Numbered from the stretch's first letter, positions 43,656-56,980 are shown. The stretch is DNA of 64,000 nt from Pogona vitticeps (GCF_051106095.1 NC_135785.1:187440045-187504044), one strand, 5' to 3'. Notes: generated by a model not told the origin, from the letters alone. Numbers and translations: made by a program.

Positions 43656-44903
43656 TATTAGAGGCACATAGGTGGTGCCTTAAAAATCCAGTAACTTAAA
43701 TTTATCAAAGCACCTAAAATGTTTCAACAGATTTAGTTATGCACTCAGATTAGTACTGCTAACCATGTGAATAAACATCCATTTAGTACTTGCCAGGTAT
43801 AATTATAGAAAGTTTACTGCTGATTCACTATATTTATTCAACAAAGCTGGTATGAAGTGGGTTTTGGCCATTTTTAAGGTGCAGAAGTTTCCTTTGTAGG
43901 AGTTCTTTCTCAGTGGAGGCTGATATATTAACCTAAGAATTTCCATTTACTCTAGTCATTTTAAAATATAATTTCCAGGACATATACCCTATACTGGTGT
44001 AAGATATGATTAATTCATTTAGATGATAGAGTTTTTGCTCACTTGTTTGGGTTAGACAGAGAAGGTCAAAGAACTAAATGAAAAATTATGTTTTTTTTAA
44101 AGGACACTGCAATAAATTCAGACAAAATAAAAAAAGAGATGTCCATTTTCATTTGCTGTTTGTGAGGGAACTTCTCCTTTTCAAAAAACCCAAGTGATGA
44201 ATGTTTTCTTTTTGACTCATAACCATTTTTTTCAGACAAAGGATATTTTGAATTGGTATCTTTGACTTCTTTAACAATCTCAAATATTTGACCTTGGAGC
44301 TCACATGAAAGAAACTGTGTCTGCTGCTGATAGAAAGTAATTGTTCTGTGGCCCCAAGCAGTAACTAGCTATCCAAAGGAGTTTCAATAATTAACTAGTT
44401 TCACTATGCGGTTGACATACTTTGAATAATGCAGGATTTAAAACTGCTTTTCCAGTTATTGCACTGTCTGCTGCTATATTTATCACTAAGCTGGGGAGTA
44501 GGAAAGAATGGGAAGGAATCATACTGCAGTGAAATCTATATGAAACAGATGCTTAAACTGAAATTGAACTATATGTAAATTCTAAGAACATTAACTGTGA
44601 AACCTTATCTCTGAACTGCGTCTTTGGTCATGTTTACATCACAATCTTATGTTTACTCAAAAGTCACTCCCTGTGGATCCGATGGAGTTAAGAGTTTATA
44701 TGACAGCAGCTTTGAAAATATTCATTTCCCACTAGGAGACAAGTTTTGACAAAGATATTTTAGTAGATATTTAGTATAAATCATAGCTGTGTGGTTCTGT
44801 GCCAGTTTTGGAATGGGTTAACAAGAACATGACCTTTCCCAACATGCTGCAGAAAACCATTTTTGTTGAAGAGAATGGAAAAATATTATATATTTTGAAG
44901 AAC

Positions 44904-47595
44904 AGAATGTTGTTTAGTCACGTCTGACTCTTTGTGACCCCACAGACCAGAGCACGCCAGGCCCTCCTGTCTTCCATTGCCTCCCGGAGTTAGGCCAAAT
45001 TTCATGTTGGTAGCTTCCATGACACTGTCCAACCATCTCATCCTCTGTCGTCCCCTTCTCCTCTTGCTTTCCCACTTTCCCAACATCAGGGTCTTTTCCA
45101 GGGAGCCTTGTCTTCTCATGAGATGGCCAAAGTACTGGAGCCTCAGCTTCAGGATCTGTCCTTCCAGTGAGCACTCAGGATTGATTTCCTTCAGAATTGA
45201 TAGGTTTGTTCTCCTTCCAGTCCAGGGGACTCTCAAGAGCTCCTCCAGCACCACAATTCAAAAGCATCAGTTCTTTGGCGGTCAGCCTTCTTTATGGTCC
45301 AGCTCTCACTTCCATGCATCACTCACAGAAAAAACCATAGCTTTGACTATTCGGACTTTTGTTGGCAAGGTGATGTCTCTGCTTTTTAAGATCCTGTCAA
45401 GGTTTGTCATCGCTTTACTCCCAAGAAGCAGGCATCTTTTAATTTTGTGGCTGCTGTCACCATCTGCAGTGATCACAGAGCCCGCGAAAGTAAAATCTGT
45501 CACTGCCTCCGTATCTTCCCCTTCTATTTGCCAGGAGGTGATGGGACCAGTAGCCATGATCTTGGTTTATTTGTTATGTTGAGCTTCATACAATTTTTGC
45601 ATTCTCCTCTTTCACCCTCATTAAGAGGTTTTTACATTCCTCCTCACTTTCTGGCATCAGAGTGGTATCATCTGCATATCGGAGGTTATTGATATTTCTT
45701 CTGGGAGTCTTAATTCTGGCTTGGGATTCCTCCAGTCCAACCTTTCACATGATGTATTCTGGATATAAATTAAATAAGCAGGGAGACAATATACAGCTTT
45801 GTCATACTCCTTTCCCAATTTTGAACCAATCAATTGTTCCATATCCAGTTCTAATTGTTGCTTCCTGTCCCACATATAGGTTTCTCAGTAGATATGGTGG
45901 TCAGCCACTCCCATTTCTTTAAGAACTTGCCATAGTTTGCTGTGGTCCACAAAGTCAAAGGCTTTTGCATAGTCAATGAAACAGAAGTAGATGTTTTTCT
46001 GGAACTCTCTGACTTTCTCCATAATCCAGTGCATGTTAGCAATTTGGTCTCTAGTTCCTCTGCCCCTTCGAAATCCAGCTTTTACTTGTGGGAGTTCTCG
46101 GTCCACATACAGTGGGGTCTTGACTTGAGAACTTAATCCGTATTGGAAGGCGGTTCTCAAGTCAAAAATTCTGTAAGTCAAGTCTCCATTGACCTACAGT
46201 GCATTGAAAACCGATTAATCCCGTAACAGGCCATTTTTGTTCCATTCTGTTTTTTTTCTGGTCTGTAAGTCAGATCTCAGTCTGCAAGTCAAACCTAAAT
46301 TTTGCGGCCAGAGAAGTCTGTGACTCAAAAAGTGTGTAAGTCAAGCCGTCTGTAAGTCAAGGGTCCACTGTACTGCTGAAGCCTGCCTTGGAGGATTTTG
46401 AGCATAAACTTGCTAGCGTGTGAAATGAATGCAATTGTATGGTAGTTGGAGCATTCTTTGGCACTGCCCTTCTTTGCGATTGGGATGTAAACTGACCTTT
46501 TCCAGTCCTCTGGCCACTGTTGAGTTTTCCAAACTTGCTGGCATTTTGAATGTAGCACTTTAACAGCGTCATCTTTTAAGATTTTAAATAGTTCCACTGG
46601 AATGCCATCACCTCTACTGGCCTTGTTGTTAGCCATGCTTTCTAAGGCCAACTTGACTTCACTTTCCCGGATGTCTGGCTCAAGGTCAGCAACCACACCA
46701 TTTGGGTTGTCCGGGATATCTAAATCTTTCTGGTATAATTCCTCTGTGTATTCTTGCCACCTCTTCTTAATATCTTCTGCTTCTGTTTGGTCCCTCCCAT
46801 TTTTGTGCTTTATCATGTCCATCTTTGAACAAAATGTTTAATACTGTATCTTTGCACAGATATGTTTAATATCTCCAATTTTCTTGAACAGTTCTCTGGT
46901 TTTTCCTTTTCTATTATTTTCCTCTATTCCTTTGCACTGTTCGTTTTAGAAGGCCCTCTTGTCTCTATTTGCTATTCTTTGGAAGTCTGCATTCCACTTT
47001 CTGTAACTTTCCCTGTCTCTCTTGCGTTTTGTTTCCCTTCTCTTCTCTGCTATTTGTAAGGCCTCGTTGGAGAGCCACTTTGCTTTCTTGCATTTCCTTT
47101 TCTTTGGGATGGTTTTTGTTGCTGCCTCCTGTACAATGTCATAAGCCTCCATCCATAGTTTTTCAGGCACTCTGTACACCAAATCTAGTTCCTTAAATCT
47201 GTTCTTCACTTCCACTGTGCATTCATAAGGGATTTGGTTTAGATTATACCCAATTACACTAGCCTAGTGGTTTTTCCTACTTTCTTCAGTTTAAGCTTGA
47301 ATTTTGCTATGTGAAGCTGATGATCAGAGCCACAATCAGCTCCAGGTCTTGTTTTTGCTGACTGTATAGAGCTTCTCCATCTTTGGCTGCAGAGAATATA
47401 ATCAATCTGATTTCGGTATTGCCCATCTGGTGATTTCCATGTATAGAGTTGCCTCTTGTGTGGTTGGAAAAGAGTGTTTGTGATGACCAGCTTGTTCTCT
47501 TGACAAAACTCTATTAGCCTTTGCCCTGCTTCATTTTGAACTCCCAGGCCAAACTTTCCTGTTGTTCCTTTTATCTCTTGACTCCCGACTTTAGC
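44904..47595 (-). mobile_element. RTE-BovB LINE, large 5'-truncated copy, interrupted by a MITE
   Basis: Reading the minus strand from high to low coordinates gives the end of the endonuclease (YTWKSPDGQYRNQIDYILCS near 47400-47460), then MEVKNRFKELDLVYRVPEKL, KKAKWLSNEALQIAEKRRET, the reverse transcriptase KAGFRRGRGTRDQIANMHWI and FCFIDYAKAFDFVDHSKLWQ, then the tail DFTFAGSVITADGDSSHKIK and [20 protein letters not shown]. It lacks most of the endonuclease. A 261-bp TA-flanked MITE (46110-46370) is inserted in it. Multiple frame changes make it inactive. It covers about 2.4 kb of a BovB unit of roughly 3.2 kb. Confidence 0.93.
46110..46370. mobile_element. TA-flanked MITE nested in BovB
   Basis: The ends 'cagtggggtcttgacttgag' and 'aagtcaagggtccactg' are inverted and flanked by TA (46108-46109, 46371-46372). 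The interior repeats 'ctgtaagtcaag'-like units. It resembles the CAGTGGTGCC family in its first bases but is a separate family. BovB protein homology resumes on the other side. Confidence 0.8.
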
Positions 47596-48237
47596 ATTGG
47601 TTATTTAGATGCAATTGCTTTGCAAAAGCTACAGCTTGAAACCCATTTAAAATGAGACAAAAGACTTTTAAGATTATTAGTCTGTTCTTGATTGTTGTTG
47701 TTTTTAACCTTTTCCTTTTCGGATCTCCCTCCTTCCACTTTTTGTAACTGTGCTGAAGGGGCTCTTGTAACCATGAAAAATTGTACACAGTGGTTATGTT
47801 TAGATATGGTATTATCCAAATATAATGGATTTTGCACTCCATTATAACTGTAGCCTTTGTAATGTTGTTATAGCTCTTTTTTTTTTTTTTTTTGATAGTT
47901 TTATAAGCTGTGTTGAATCCCAGTTCTGGAAGAAAGGTAGCAAAAACCAATAAATAAATAACTTGTAACAGGTTTCAGGATTGATTAAATTCCAAAGCAA
48001 AAGCTCTCTTAAGGTAGTCTTTCCTGAGACATTGATATGCAAGTGATGTTTTTCTTCTACCACATTTTTTCCCTGCTGTTGTGGCTTACCACATCTAAGA
48101 GTGATTCAGTGATGTTTGTGGGTATTAAATTGCATTTCCTCCCCTTGCAGTCATCTAGCCATGCTTATGCATCAAATATACTGCTTAATGGCTTTGCATC
48201 AAATAGCCTGATCTTTATTTCTAACATTTTATGTGAT

Positions 48238-48450
48238 ACAGCCTTGTGGCGCAGTGGTTAAACTGTTGTACTGCAGCCAAAACTCACAACCCAGGGTTCA
48301 ATCCCAGGTAGCTGGCTCAGGGTTGACTCCCTCCATCCTTTTGAGGTTGGTAAAAACGAGTAGCTCACTGGGGAGTAGCATATGGGGCCTGCATAATTAA
48401 CTTGTAAGCAGCCCAGAAAGTGGTTTAAGAGCTACGGGACATTATATAAC
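48238..48450 (+). mobile_element. tRNA-derived SINE, different family
   Basis: Head 'cttgtggcgcagtggttaaa', box B 'acccagggttcaatccc', body 'gctcagggttgactccctcc', tail 'gcagcccagaaagtggttta' and 'gggacattatataac'. The tail resembles reptile LINE 3' ends (cagcccagagagtgcttaag). Confidence 0.65.
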
Positions 48451-49862
48451 CTTTGCTTTTTTACTTTTATTTCTTCCTTTATATAAAGCTTTCAGTACTA
48501 CTTTTTACAATAAATTGTTCAAAAAGATGATTGAGAACATATTAATTACCCATCATATCATGAACCCATGATGTGAAAAAACAATGGGTTTTCATTAATA
48601 ATTTTGCTAGATATGAGTGTCTGAGCTGTACAGTGGCTGTTACTCTCGCCATTTCTCTAAGGCTTAGGGACACTAGCAGATAGATAGGCCACAATAAAAG
48701 GCAAGAAGAGAAGCTGCCCATCTCCTTACAAGTCATCATTTGTGTTGCATGGTAAAAGCATATGAAATGTGGGATGTACAGAGGTGTACAAAAATACATT
48801 TTATGTCCAGGGAGAAGCACAGAACTTTCTATCTTGAAAGAAGTAGGAAAGGGCCAAAGCCTGCGGAGGCAGGGGTAAGTGTAATCCTGCCCCCTGTCAC
48901 AATCTAGAACCCCAGAGCGTGCATGCACACTCTTCTCTCTCTCTCTCTCTCTCAAGGAAACAGGTAGAAGGCTGTCCAAAATGGGTAGCTTACATTTTAG
49001 GTAACTCACATCAATCTCCCATATGCTAGCTGGTCATTTATTTCCATGCTGAAGTCACATGGACATTGTGACCTATAAAGTGGCTTACAATCTGGGAGGA
49101 CTTACCCTATTTAAGGGACCTGCATCAGACATATATTCTAGCACAATCTCTTAGATGTTCCATCAATGTCTCTGATAGGGGATAAAACAGAAATAGTTGG
49201 GTGTTACTGGCTATCTTACCTTGGTCATATTCTTTCCCTAGAAATGATTTATGTTAAAGGATAGTGCTCAAAGTACTATGTCAAATGGTCTAAAAGCACA
49301 AACATCAACTAAGTAAGACTTCGCCACCAGAGAGGCAAGAACTCATAAACAAGTTAATGCAGCCGCACTGTAATAATACCCGCGTCTAAGCAATTTCATG
49401 TCATGTCAAACTTCTTTCCGGCCTGTATTTGGTAGCAGTGGGCACAGAGGAATGAGAGTCTGGTTCTTTCACAAGCCTTTAATACCTTTTACACTCATCT
49501 GAAATCTTTTGCAAAGGAATGCATCAAAAACAAGTTCAAACATCTGCCCTTAATTTCATTCAGAATTTATCACCATAGTATATGGACATACTTAATAAAA
49601 AAACAAAAAAGGAGCATTTAAATCATTAATAAAAAAGGCTGTCAACATCCTTGAGGCACAGGGGCTTCTCATGTAAAAACTTGCATTGTGAGAGCCAGAA
49701 CTATTTAAAACACTGCATAAGAAAGACATGTCTGCTAAAAGCAAAGCCTGAAGGCTTTCTCTGAGTCACAGACCATAATTGTATCTTCCTTTTAAGTTGT
49801 AACCTTAAAGTGATTTGTTTTGCTTCCAGAAATCATAGATATCATCTTAATATGTCCAGATA

Positions 49863-49887
49863 TGTGTGTGTGTGTGTGTGTGTGTGT
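49863..49887. repeat. (TG)n microsatellite
   Basis: About twelve uninterrupted TG units. Confidence 0.9.
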
Positions 49888-50269
49888 ACAGAGTACATTT
49901 ATATACAGGCTGCAATAAATATTCTGCAATCTAATTAAGTTTAATTGAAAAAGAGTCTTTAATCTTATTAAGAACAAATTATTAGATATGCAACTACTGA
50001 TATACTTTGTCATTCTACAACAGGTAGACACTTTATGAAAGAGTGCTCCAAGAACCAGATGTGGGACTGGCTGAAATATGCTGGAATCATATATGCATTC
50101 ATCCCCAAACAAATACATCTCAGAATATAAGGATGGGAAGATTTAAACCTATCACAAATGGCAGCAATTAAACAATAATCTTGCCAGCCTCAGCACAGGT
50201 GAGGAGTGGGAATCACAAAATCCACCCCACAGCAGCCCCATAAATATCACAGTCCCCTGTTGTGAAGCC

Positions 50270-50860
50270 CTCTGTACTGGATAATTACCAACCAATCTCA
50301 AATATTCAATTCTTGGGTAAGATTCTGGATTGTGTGGTGGCTACTCAGTTCCAGAAGTTCCAGAAGAGATGGATTTTCTGGATCTATTTCTGTCTGGCTT
50401 TAGACCTGCCTATAGGATAGAGACAACTTTGGTTGCCCTGGTAAACTATGTAGAGGAGGAATATATTCCTGTTAGTTTTGTGGGATTGCTCAGTAGCTTT
50501 TGATACCAATGACCATCGTATCCTGTGAGATGGAACTTGGAGGACTGCATGGGCCCAGTCCTTCCTGGAGAGGACAGCTCTGAGAATAGTACTGTGGGAT
50601 TTGGAAACTTCAGTGGGCCTATGATACTGCCTCTGGACTCCTGACCGGTTTTGGTTAAAGAGAGAACAGAAATTCCTTATTACAATAGCTTTACTGGCTA
50701 TTGGTCTTTTTCTAGGCACAATTCAAAAGTAGTGCTTTTTTCTATAAAGCCCTATATTTCAGATCCAGGCTATCTAAGGGACTGCATCTGCTCATATGAG
50801 CCTCCCCAGTTTTTAAGATACTGTATTTGCAGAAGACTGTTCTGTCAGTCCTGTCATGGT
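50270..50860 (+). mobile_element. L2-type LINE, decayed reverse transcriptase fragment
   Basis: Across frames the + strand gives LDNYQPISNIQFLGKILDCV, VLWDCSVAFDTNDHRIL and then SDPGYLRDCICSYEPPQF. These match L2-clade DNYRPVS, LLDLSAAFDTIDH and KDRL.PYEP blocks. Highly degraded. Confidence 0.7.
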
Positions 50861-50904
50861 TTAGGTTATTGAAACTAAAATGTAATTTCTAAATGGGATT
50901 TGTA

Positions 50905-51545
50905 GTCATGGAATGGTGTACAAGGAATCCATCTTAGTCTGTGTCATTTTACTAGAAGCATCGAGAAGCTGTTTTCTCTTGCAGCTAGTTAGGAATGTTG
51001 TCATGTAGATAGCTTGGCCAAGGCCAAAGACGAAGAGCCGAGCCATAACATCGAGGAAGAATGTCAACACCTGCGATCCCATGAGAAAAGGAGGTGTAGA
51101 AAGATGAGCAATCCTTTGTCCTGATTGGCTTACATCAGTGGAGAGTGAAGAAGGTGTTTCCAGCGTGTGAAGAAAATGACAGGATGTTACAGGGACTCTT
51201 TTTAGACTCATTTTTGGATTATTGGATTTTACCATGCATTTTTGATTTTTGAATGGACTTTGGAGTTCTCAATGCTAAGATGTAGTTCATAGTAGGAGAA
51301 TAGAAAGGGGGGCTTAGCCTTACCTGCCTTTCTAGCTATTAGAATTTTCTTATTTTAATTTTTGTACCTGGAATTTGCTAGATTTCTAAATATAGTAGAT
51401 TATGGAAATGATTTTGTATGCTATGCTTTGCAACAAATTGAATATCTCTAATTCTTTATTTTTCTAATAAAACAATAATACTTAAAAACTTATGCTTGGT
51501 CTCTTGAGCAGATAACCTGCTATATTACTAAACTGGGTTTTCTTG
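50905..51545. mobile_element. Possible solo LTR inserted between two L2 parts
   Basis: The stretch separates an L2 reverse transcriptase fragment from an L2-like tail. It ends with an AATAAA and a T-rich stretch followed by 'tatgcttggtctcttgagca', the look of an LTR R/U5 region. No internal genes are present. Boundaries are approximate and the identity is uncertain; if real it is a broken fossil without coding parts. Confidence 0.25.
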
Positions 51546-51799
51546 AAGGCCACAAATCAAGCTACTTTGAGTCCAGTAATTGCCTGAGTTTTGAGAGCTC
51601 TGGATGACTCTAAGACTCATGATTTCAACTTTGTTTTCTCAGTGATTATTAAGTGGGAATAGACTTGGCAAAAGGGTGCCAGTGGGACAGCCTGGTTGAG
51701 ACAAGGACTCATCTCAACTTAAATAGGGGTCAACTGGACTCTGAACCTCTCTAATCCAGCCTCAGCATTCTCCTAGGAGAGCTGTATGCTTACAAGCCC

Positions 51800-52190
51800 C
51801 ACTGCCCTCACAGATTCATTTGGTTCAGACACAAAGGATGGCCTTTTTGGTGTCTATGGAATTCCCTTCCACAGGTGAATTCCATAGGCATCATAGTCCC
51901 TGCTGTTCTTCTACAGGCATAGAATGACAATTCATTTTAGGCTTGCTTGCTCCAAAAGGGTTTTAATGGGGGTGTTCTCTCTGTTAATCATTTAAAATGT
52001 ATTTTTAAATTGCTTTAAAGAGATTTTATTCAGTACTTGTAATGACTGATACATTTATCTGCTTTTAATGTTGTAATTTATTGTATTTCTAGTTGTTTTA
52101 ATACTTTTTTTCTAAAATCGTTTGTAAGCTATCTTGGATCCCTCCCCCAGGAAAAAGGTGGTGAATAAAATAAAATAAAGGAAAATCAAT
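51800..52190 (+). mobile_element. L2-type LINE 3' tail
   Basis: Ends 'gtttgtaagctatcttggat', 'cctcccccaggaaaaagg', 'tggtgaataaaataaaata', the usual reptile L2 3' UTR. It may be the continuation of the fragment at 50270. Confidence 0.55.
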
Positions 52191-53913
52191 TTTGCATGGA
52201 TAGGAGGCAAGCACTTGTAAAAGTTTCTGGCATATTTACAATGCATAAAACAAGTCCCATCCTTATTATCCGTAACAAATGCACACCTGTCAGTTCACAA
52301 CACCCTGCACTGTGGCTTATCTGTATAGATGGCTCATCAGGTATATTTGTTCAGATCAGCAAGATCTGTTGGCTGTGTAAATACCCTTGCACAGCTTGCC
52401 TTGAATCATTGCTTGTGTACAGCAGGCATGGAACTAAGTGTAGCAGGTAAAACACTATAAAACCCACAATTCACAAAAGAAGATCTTTTCTTTCAGAAAA
52501 GATCACCTCTGACAACTAGGTGCTGCCCAGATCTGGAACCAAGGTTCCCTTTGGCCCCTACAGTTTGTGTCTGGTGTAGGAAATTCCACCATGTTCTCTA
52601 TCTCATATGAGAAATGGAATTGAGCATACAAAAGATGTCATCCCAATAAGACTCCATGTGGAGTGTCACCCAAAAGATGCTGCAGTTAGTTCGTTAATTC
52701 ATGTTCTCCCATTATGTTGTACAATACTCTTGCTTTCCTGTAACTCTGCCTCCTGCTCTGTGTATGTACAGTTACACTGCATAACTGCAAACAAGATATC
52801 ATTCCTCATCTTTGATAAGTCAATAAGCTGCTCAATTGTCCATGCCCAAATATGGTTGTTCCTAGCCAACAGCCACCTTCCTTCATACAAATGGGGAAGA
52901 ATCATACAACTGTCAATATGCTTGCAAGCAATGGTGATTCAGATCTTACACTGTGCTCACAAATATGCAAGGAAGGGGTAGAAAAACTGCACGCACATCC
53001 ACTCACACCTTGTCACCACCACTCAAATTATAGGAACAAAACACAGGCTGGAGAACAGGCTGGTTAAAATATCCGAGGACTGTTGTGAATTCAAAACTGC
53101 TGTATTTTTTTTTTTAAATGGTCTGGGAGTCTGACAGAGAGACTAGAAGGCCCAGAATCAGAGTCATCTGATGACTTTTTCCTTCATGGAGAGAAACGTA
53201 CATTTCTCTTCCCAAACCTGTCTCAAGAAGCTCCTTAGTTAGCACTCAAAAAATCTCTAAACATTCAGCCCCTTTCCATGTGCAGGGCCCATCTATATTT
53301 ATTTAGAGACTCATTTTCTTAGACTGTTTGCCGTATATTTATGCAGGATGGCAGAGCTGCTATTGTGACTCACCCTTTGATCAAGTCACAGCTTAGTGGT
53401 GTCCTCATGATCTATGAAACCTAAGTTCTTACGCTCAATAATTACAGTATAATTACAGGTTTCACATGTTGGCAATTTTGAAATCCCCCGTTATCTGCTA
53501 CTCTACAACAAAAGCCAAGGAGAAACTGTCAGGATTAGGGTGTTCATCATGTCAAATCAATTGTCCACAGTTCTGTGGTTTTATATTATTTCGTCATGGG
53601 CAACACTGGTTTTTGAACAGAATCCAAGACTGAATGAATGCTGAGACATAGTTCATTTTTACAGTGCCTGAGCAGCTATGTGAACCAAAACTCTTCCTTG
53701 GCCAATTCAAGATCTCATTAGTTCCAACTTCCCTCCACCAAGAAGATACCTCCCACACAGTTTGAATGGTACGTTGGACAACTAAATATGTATAATCTCT
53801 ATTAGGTAGAAATTCTATGTAGGTAAAAAGGTATATATCAGCAGGTCTGGATCCCAGTTAGAGGAAGTTCTAAGAAAAGTATTGTCTGATAACATCTAAC
53901 CCAACCATTAAAG

Positions 53914-54195
53914 CAGAGGTCCCCAACCCCTGATCCGCGGCCCGGTACACTTCTGTGGCCTGAACCGGACCAGGCCGCGGAGACAGACCTCCTGCCCCAC
54001 CCACCGCACACACTCACCCCTGCACTACTGATTTGCACATATGCATGCACTCCAGCATGCCTGTGCGAGTGCTGCATTGCCGTTTGCACATGCATGCACC
54101 CGCTCAAGAGCATGCACGCTCATTTGCACATGCACACAAGGCCCCCCCGCCTTCCCCAGGTGGTCCACGGGGTGAAAAAGGTTGGGGAACCCGTG
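53914..54195. mobile_element. hAT-type MITE with perfect 8-bp target duplication
   Basis: The ends 'cagaggtccccaaccc' and 'ggttggggaacccgtg' are inverted. The 8-bp duplication cattaaag lies at 53906-53913 and 54196-54203. The interior (282 bp total) is rich in CpG and 'catgcatgca'-like repeats and carries no transposase. Confidence 0.88.
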
Positions 54196-55224
54196 CATTA
54201 AAGGACCTAGCTGTGTTAGCAGTGCTCCATGCAGTTGCTTCTAGCCACCATCTTTAATTTCTCATATGGTCCAAAAAACTCCTAGGCTAGAGCTTTGGGG
54301 AAAATCTGAAGGTTTACTAGGGCCAATCACATGACACTACTCAGAGTGCTGGGCCAAAAATATTTTTTTAGTGGGTCCCAAGGTGGCATGTAAGCATGGG
54401 CTCTGATAAGGTGCTGGAGTCTTGGCAGCTGCCCAAGGATTCCAGGTGCTGATGCAGACCTTGGATAAATATTGAGCATTTTAATCATATGAGTTCTAGA
54501 TGCCAACATATATTACTTTCAAATAGTAATATCTAAAAGTTTTACATAGTAAACCCTAAACATGAACAAAGTTCATAGATGTCTGCTCATTTATTTCCAC
54601 TGCAGTGGAACAACTTAAATACTCTCATGCCACTTATTTTAGAGAAAGAGAACAAGGTTTCCTCTACAGATGTCTCTTCTGCATATGATATAAACTCTAT
54701 TTAGTCATGCAAAACCAGGTATAGTGCTCATACACAATCGGGAGTGTTCTAGCCCTATGCCCCCCACACGGTGGAGTGGGGATGCTATGAGTCTGAAGAG
54801 AGGGCACCTCTGTTCTCTGTTGAGGATGGTGATAAGAGTCAGGACCATGGAATATCAGGTTCCAGACTCACATGGAAAGCCTCCATAAAGTGAAGTTTTC
54901 TCCCTTATCAGATTATCATTCTCCATGTGTAGGAGGGCAATAAAAGTGGATATGATGATGAAGGACTAGAAACCTTCCCTCCGTGTTTGATTTTTCTATC
55001 TGGCTTTAAATGACTTAACAGAGCAATACTATATAGTGCATATGGCGCATGTACATGGTTCTTATGTTCTATGTGCATTTGATACGGTATCCTGATTCAT
55101 CATTTGGGATCCCTGCACAGACAGCCAAACAGAAATGTGTGGTGTGCTGTATTTGATGATATACAAACAAGGTGTATATCATTTCCCACTTAGAACACTG
55201 CTTTGTAGGCTTGCTGAGATAGAC

Positions 55225-56660
55225 ATGTCTCATTACATGCCTGAAGACCTCGCAGAACTGCTATCCATTTTTTCTTGAAATCATGGGAAACGGGTGAGGT
55301 GCCAGAAGATTGGAGAAGGTTCAATGTTCTCCCTATATTCAAAAAGGGCAAAAAAGAGGAACCTGAGAACTACAGGCCAGTCTGACATCAAACCCAGGCA
55401 AAATTCTGGAACAGATCGTAAAGCGGTCATTGTGCAAGCACCTAGAAAACAATGCAGTAATAACTAGAAGACAAGACGGATTTGTCAAGAACAAATCGTG
55501 CCAAACTAATTTGATCTCGTTTTTTGATCAGGTAACCTCACTGATAGACAGAGGGAATGCTGTAGACGTAGTATATCTTAACCTCAGCAAAGATTTTGAC
55601 AAAGTGCCCCATGATATCCTGATTAGCAAGCTAACTAGGTATGGGCTGGATAGATCAAGTGTCAGGGAGATATACAATTGGCTACAAAATCATGCTCAGA
55701 GGAGGACGATTAATGGGTTCTTCTCTAACTGGGAGGAGGTAATTAGTGGGGCACCAGTCCTGGACCTGGTGCTCTTCAATATTTTTATTAATGACTTGGA
55801 TGAGGGAGTGCAGGGAATGCTTGTCAAATTTGCAGATTATACCAAATTGGGCAGAATAGCTAATACCCTAGAAGAGAGAAACAAAATTCAAAATGACCTT
55901 GATAGGATGGAGCACTGGGCCAAAAGCAAGAGAATGAAATTCAACAGGGATAAGTGCAAAGTACTGCACCTGGGGAAAAAAGAAACCAACTGCATAGTTA
56001 CAAGATGGGGGATACCTGGCTCAGCAAAACTATGAGCAAGAAGGATCTTGGAATTGTCGTAGATCACAAGCTAAATAAGAACCAACAGTGTGATGTGCCT
56101 ACAAAAAAGGCAAATGCTATTTCAGGCTGCATTAATAGAAGTATAGCTTCCAAAGCCTGTGAGGTGCTAGTCCTCCTCTATTCAGCACTGGTTAGGCCTC
56201 ACCTTGAGTATTGTGTCCAGTTCTGGACACCACACTTCAAGAAGGATACTAACAAACTGAAACAAGTTCAGAGGAGGGTGACAAGGATGATCAGTGGGCT
56301 GCAAACCAAACCTTATGAGGAAAGGCTGAAAGAATTGGGCATGTTTAGCCTTGAGAGAAGAAGACTGAGGGGTGATATGACAGCATTTTTTAAATATTTG
56401 AAAGGCTGTCATACAGAGGAGGGGCAAGATCTGTTCTCGATCATCCCAGAGTGCAGGACACACAATGGGCACAAGTTGAATATAATGGAAAACGTCCTGT
56501 TTGTTAGAGTGGTACAACAGTGGAACCAGTTACCTTGGGAGTTGGTGAGTGCTCCAACACTGTAGGCATTCAAGAAAAACTTAGACTGTATTCCTGTACT
56601 GAGCAGGCGGTTGGATTTGATGGCCTTGTAGGCCCCTTCCAACTTCTCTTTTCTTTGATT
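55225..56660 (+). mobile_element. CR1-type LINE, 5'-truncated, long reverse transcriptase part
   Basis: The + strand reads SWETGEVPEDWRRFNVLPIF, KKGKKEEPENYRPV, QDGFVKNKSCQTNLISFFDQ, VYLNLSKDFDKVPHDILISK, LFNIFINDLDEGVQGMLVKF with catalytic FADYTKL (usual FADDTKL), then LVRPHLEYCVQFWTPHFKKD and LRGDMTAFFKYLKGCHTEEG. Both the PQGSVLG motif (here APVLDLV) and the FADD box are changed, and at least two frame changes (near 55400 and 56030) occur. The 3' end 'ggccccttccaacttctctt' is CR1-like. Two open stretches of about 200 codons suggest moderate age. Confidence 0.92.
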
Positions 56661-56874
56661 AATATAAGATCAAGAGTGTGAAGAAAGAGAGGATGCTCTA
56701 TTCCTTTTTTGATTTTTTTATATGGAAATGGGTCAGCCAAATGCTGGAAAAAGTAATTAAAACTGTAGTCCAGTGGACACTTGCATCCAATTGCAAATGT
56801 AAACTATTAAACTCTGTGGTATTTACTTGGTCCTACCATTTCAAGATAGAACATTCTTCATATGATTAAAAGGT

Positions 56875-56980
56875 ACTGTGTTTCCTCGAAAATAAGGCAG
56901 GGTCTTATATTAATTTTTGCTCCAAAAACATATTAGGGCTTATTTTCAGAGGATTTTTTTAAAAGTACAATGACGTAGAT
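56875..56980. repeat. Unclassified dispersed-repeat fragment
   Basis: 'tgtttcctcgaaaataaggc', 'agggtcttatattaattttt' and 'attagggcttattttcagag' form an inverted pair around 'gctccaaaaaca'. It resembles a common sauropsid repeat; family not established. Confidence 0.35.

Noticed and set aside
44977-45582. 201-codon plus-strand open frame
   Set aside because: Antisense shadow of the BovB tail on the minus strand.
48542-49009. 155-codon minus-strand open frame
   Set aside because: Contains a simple-repeat RERERE run from a CT microsatellite and no recognisable domain; no splice or homology support.
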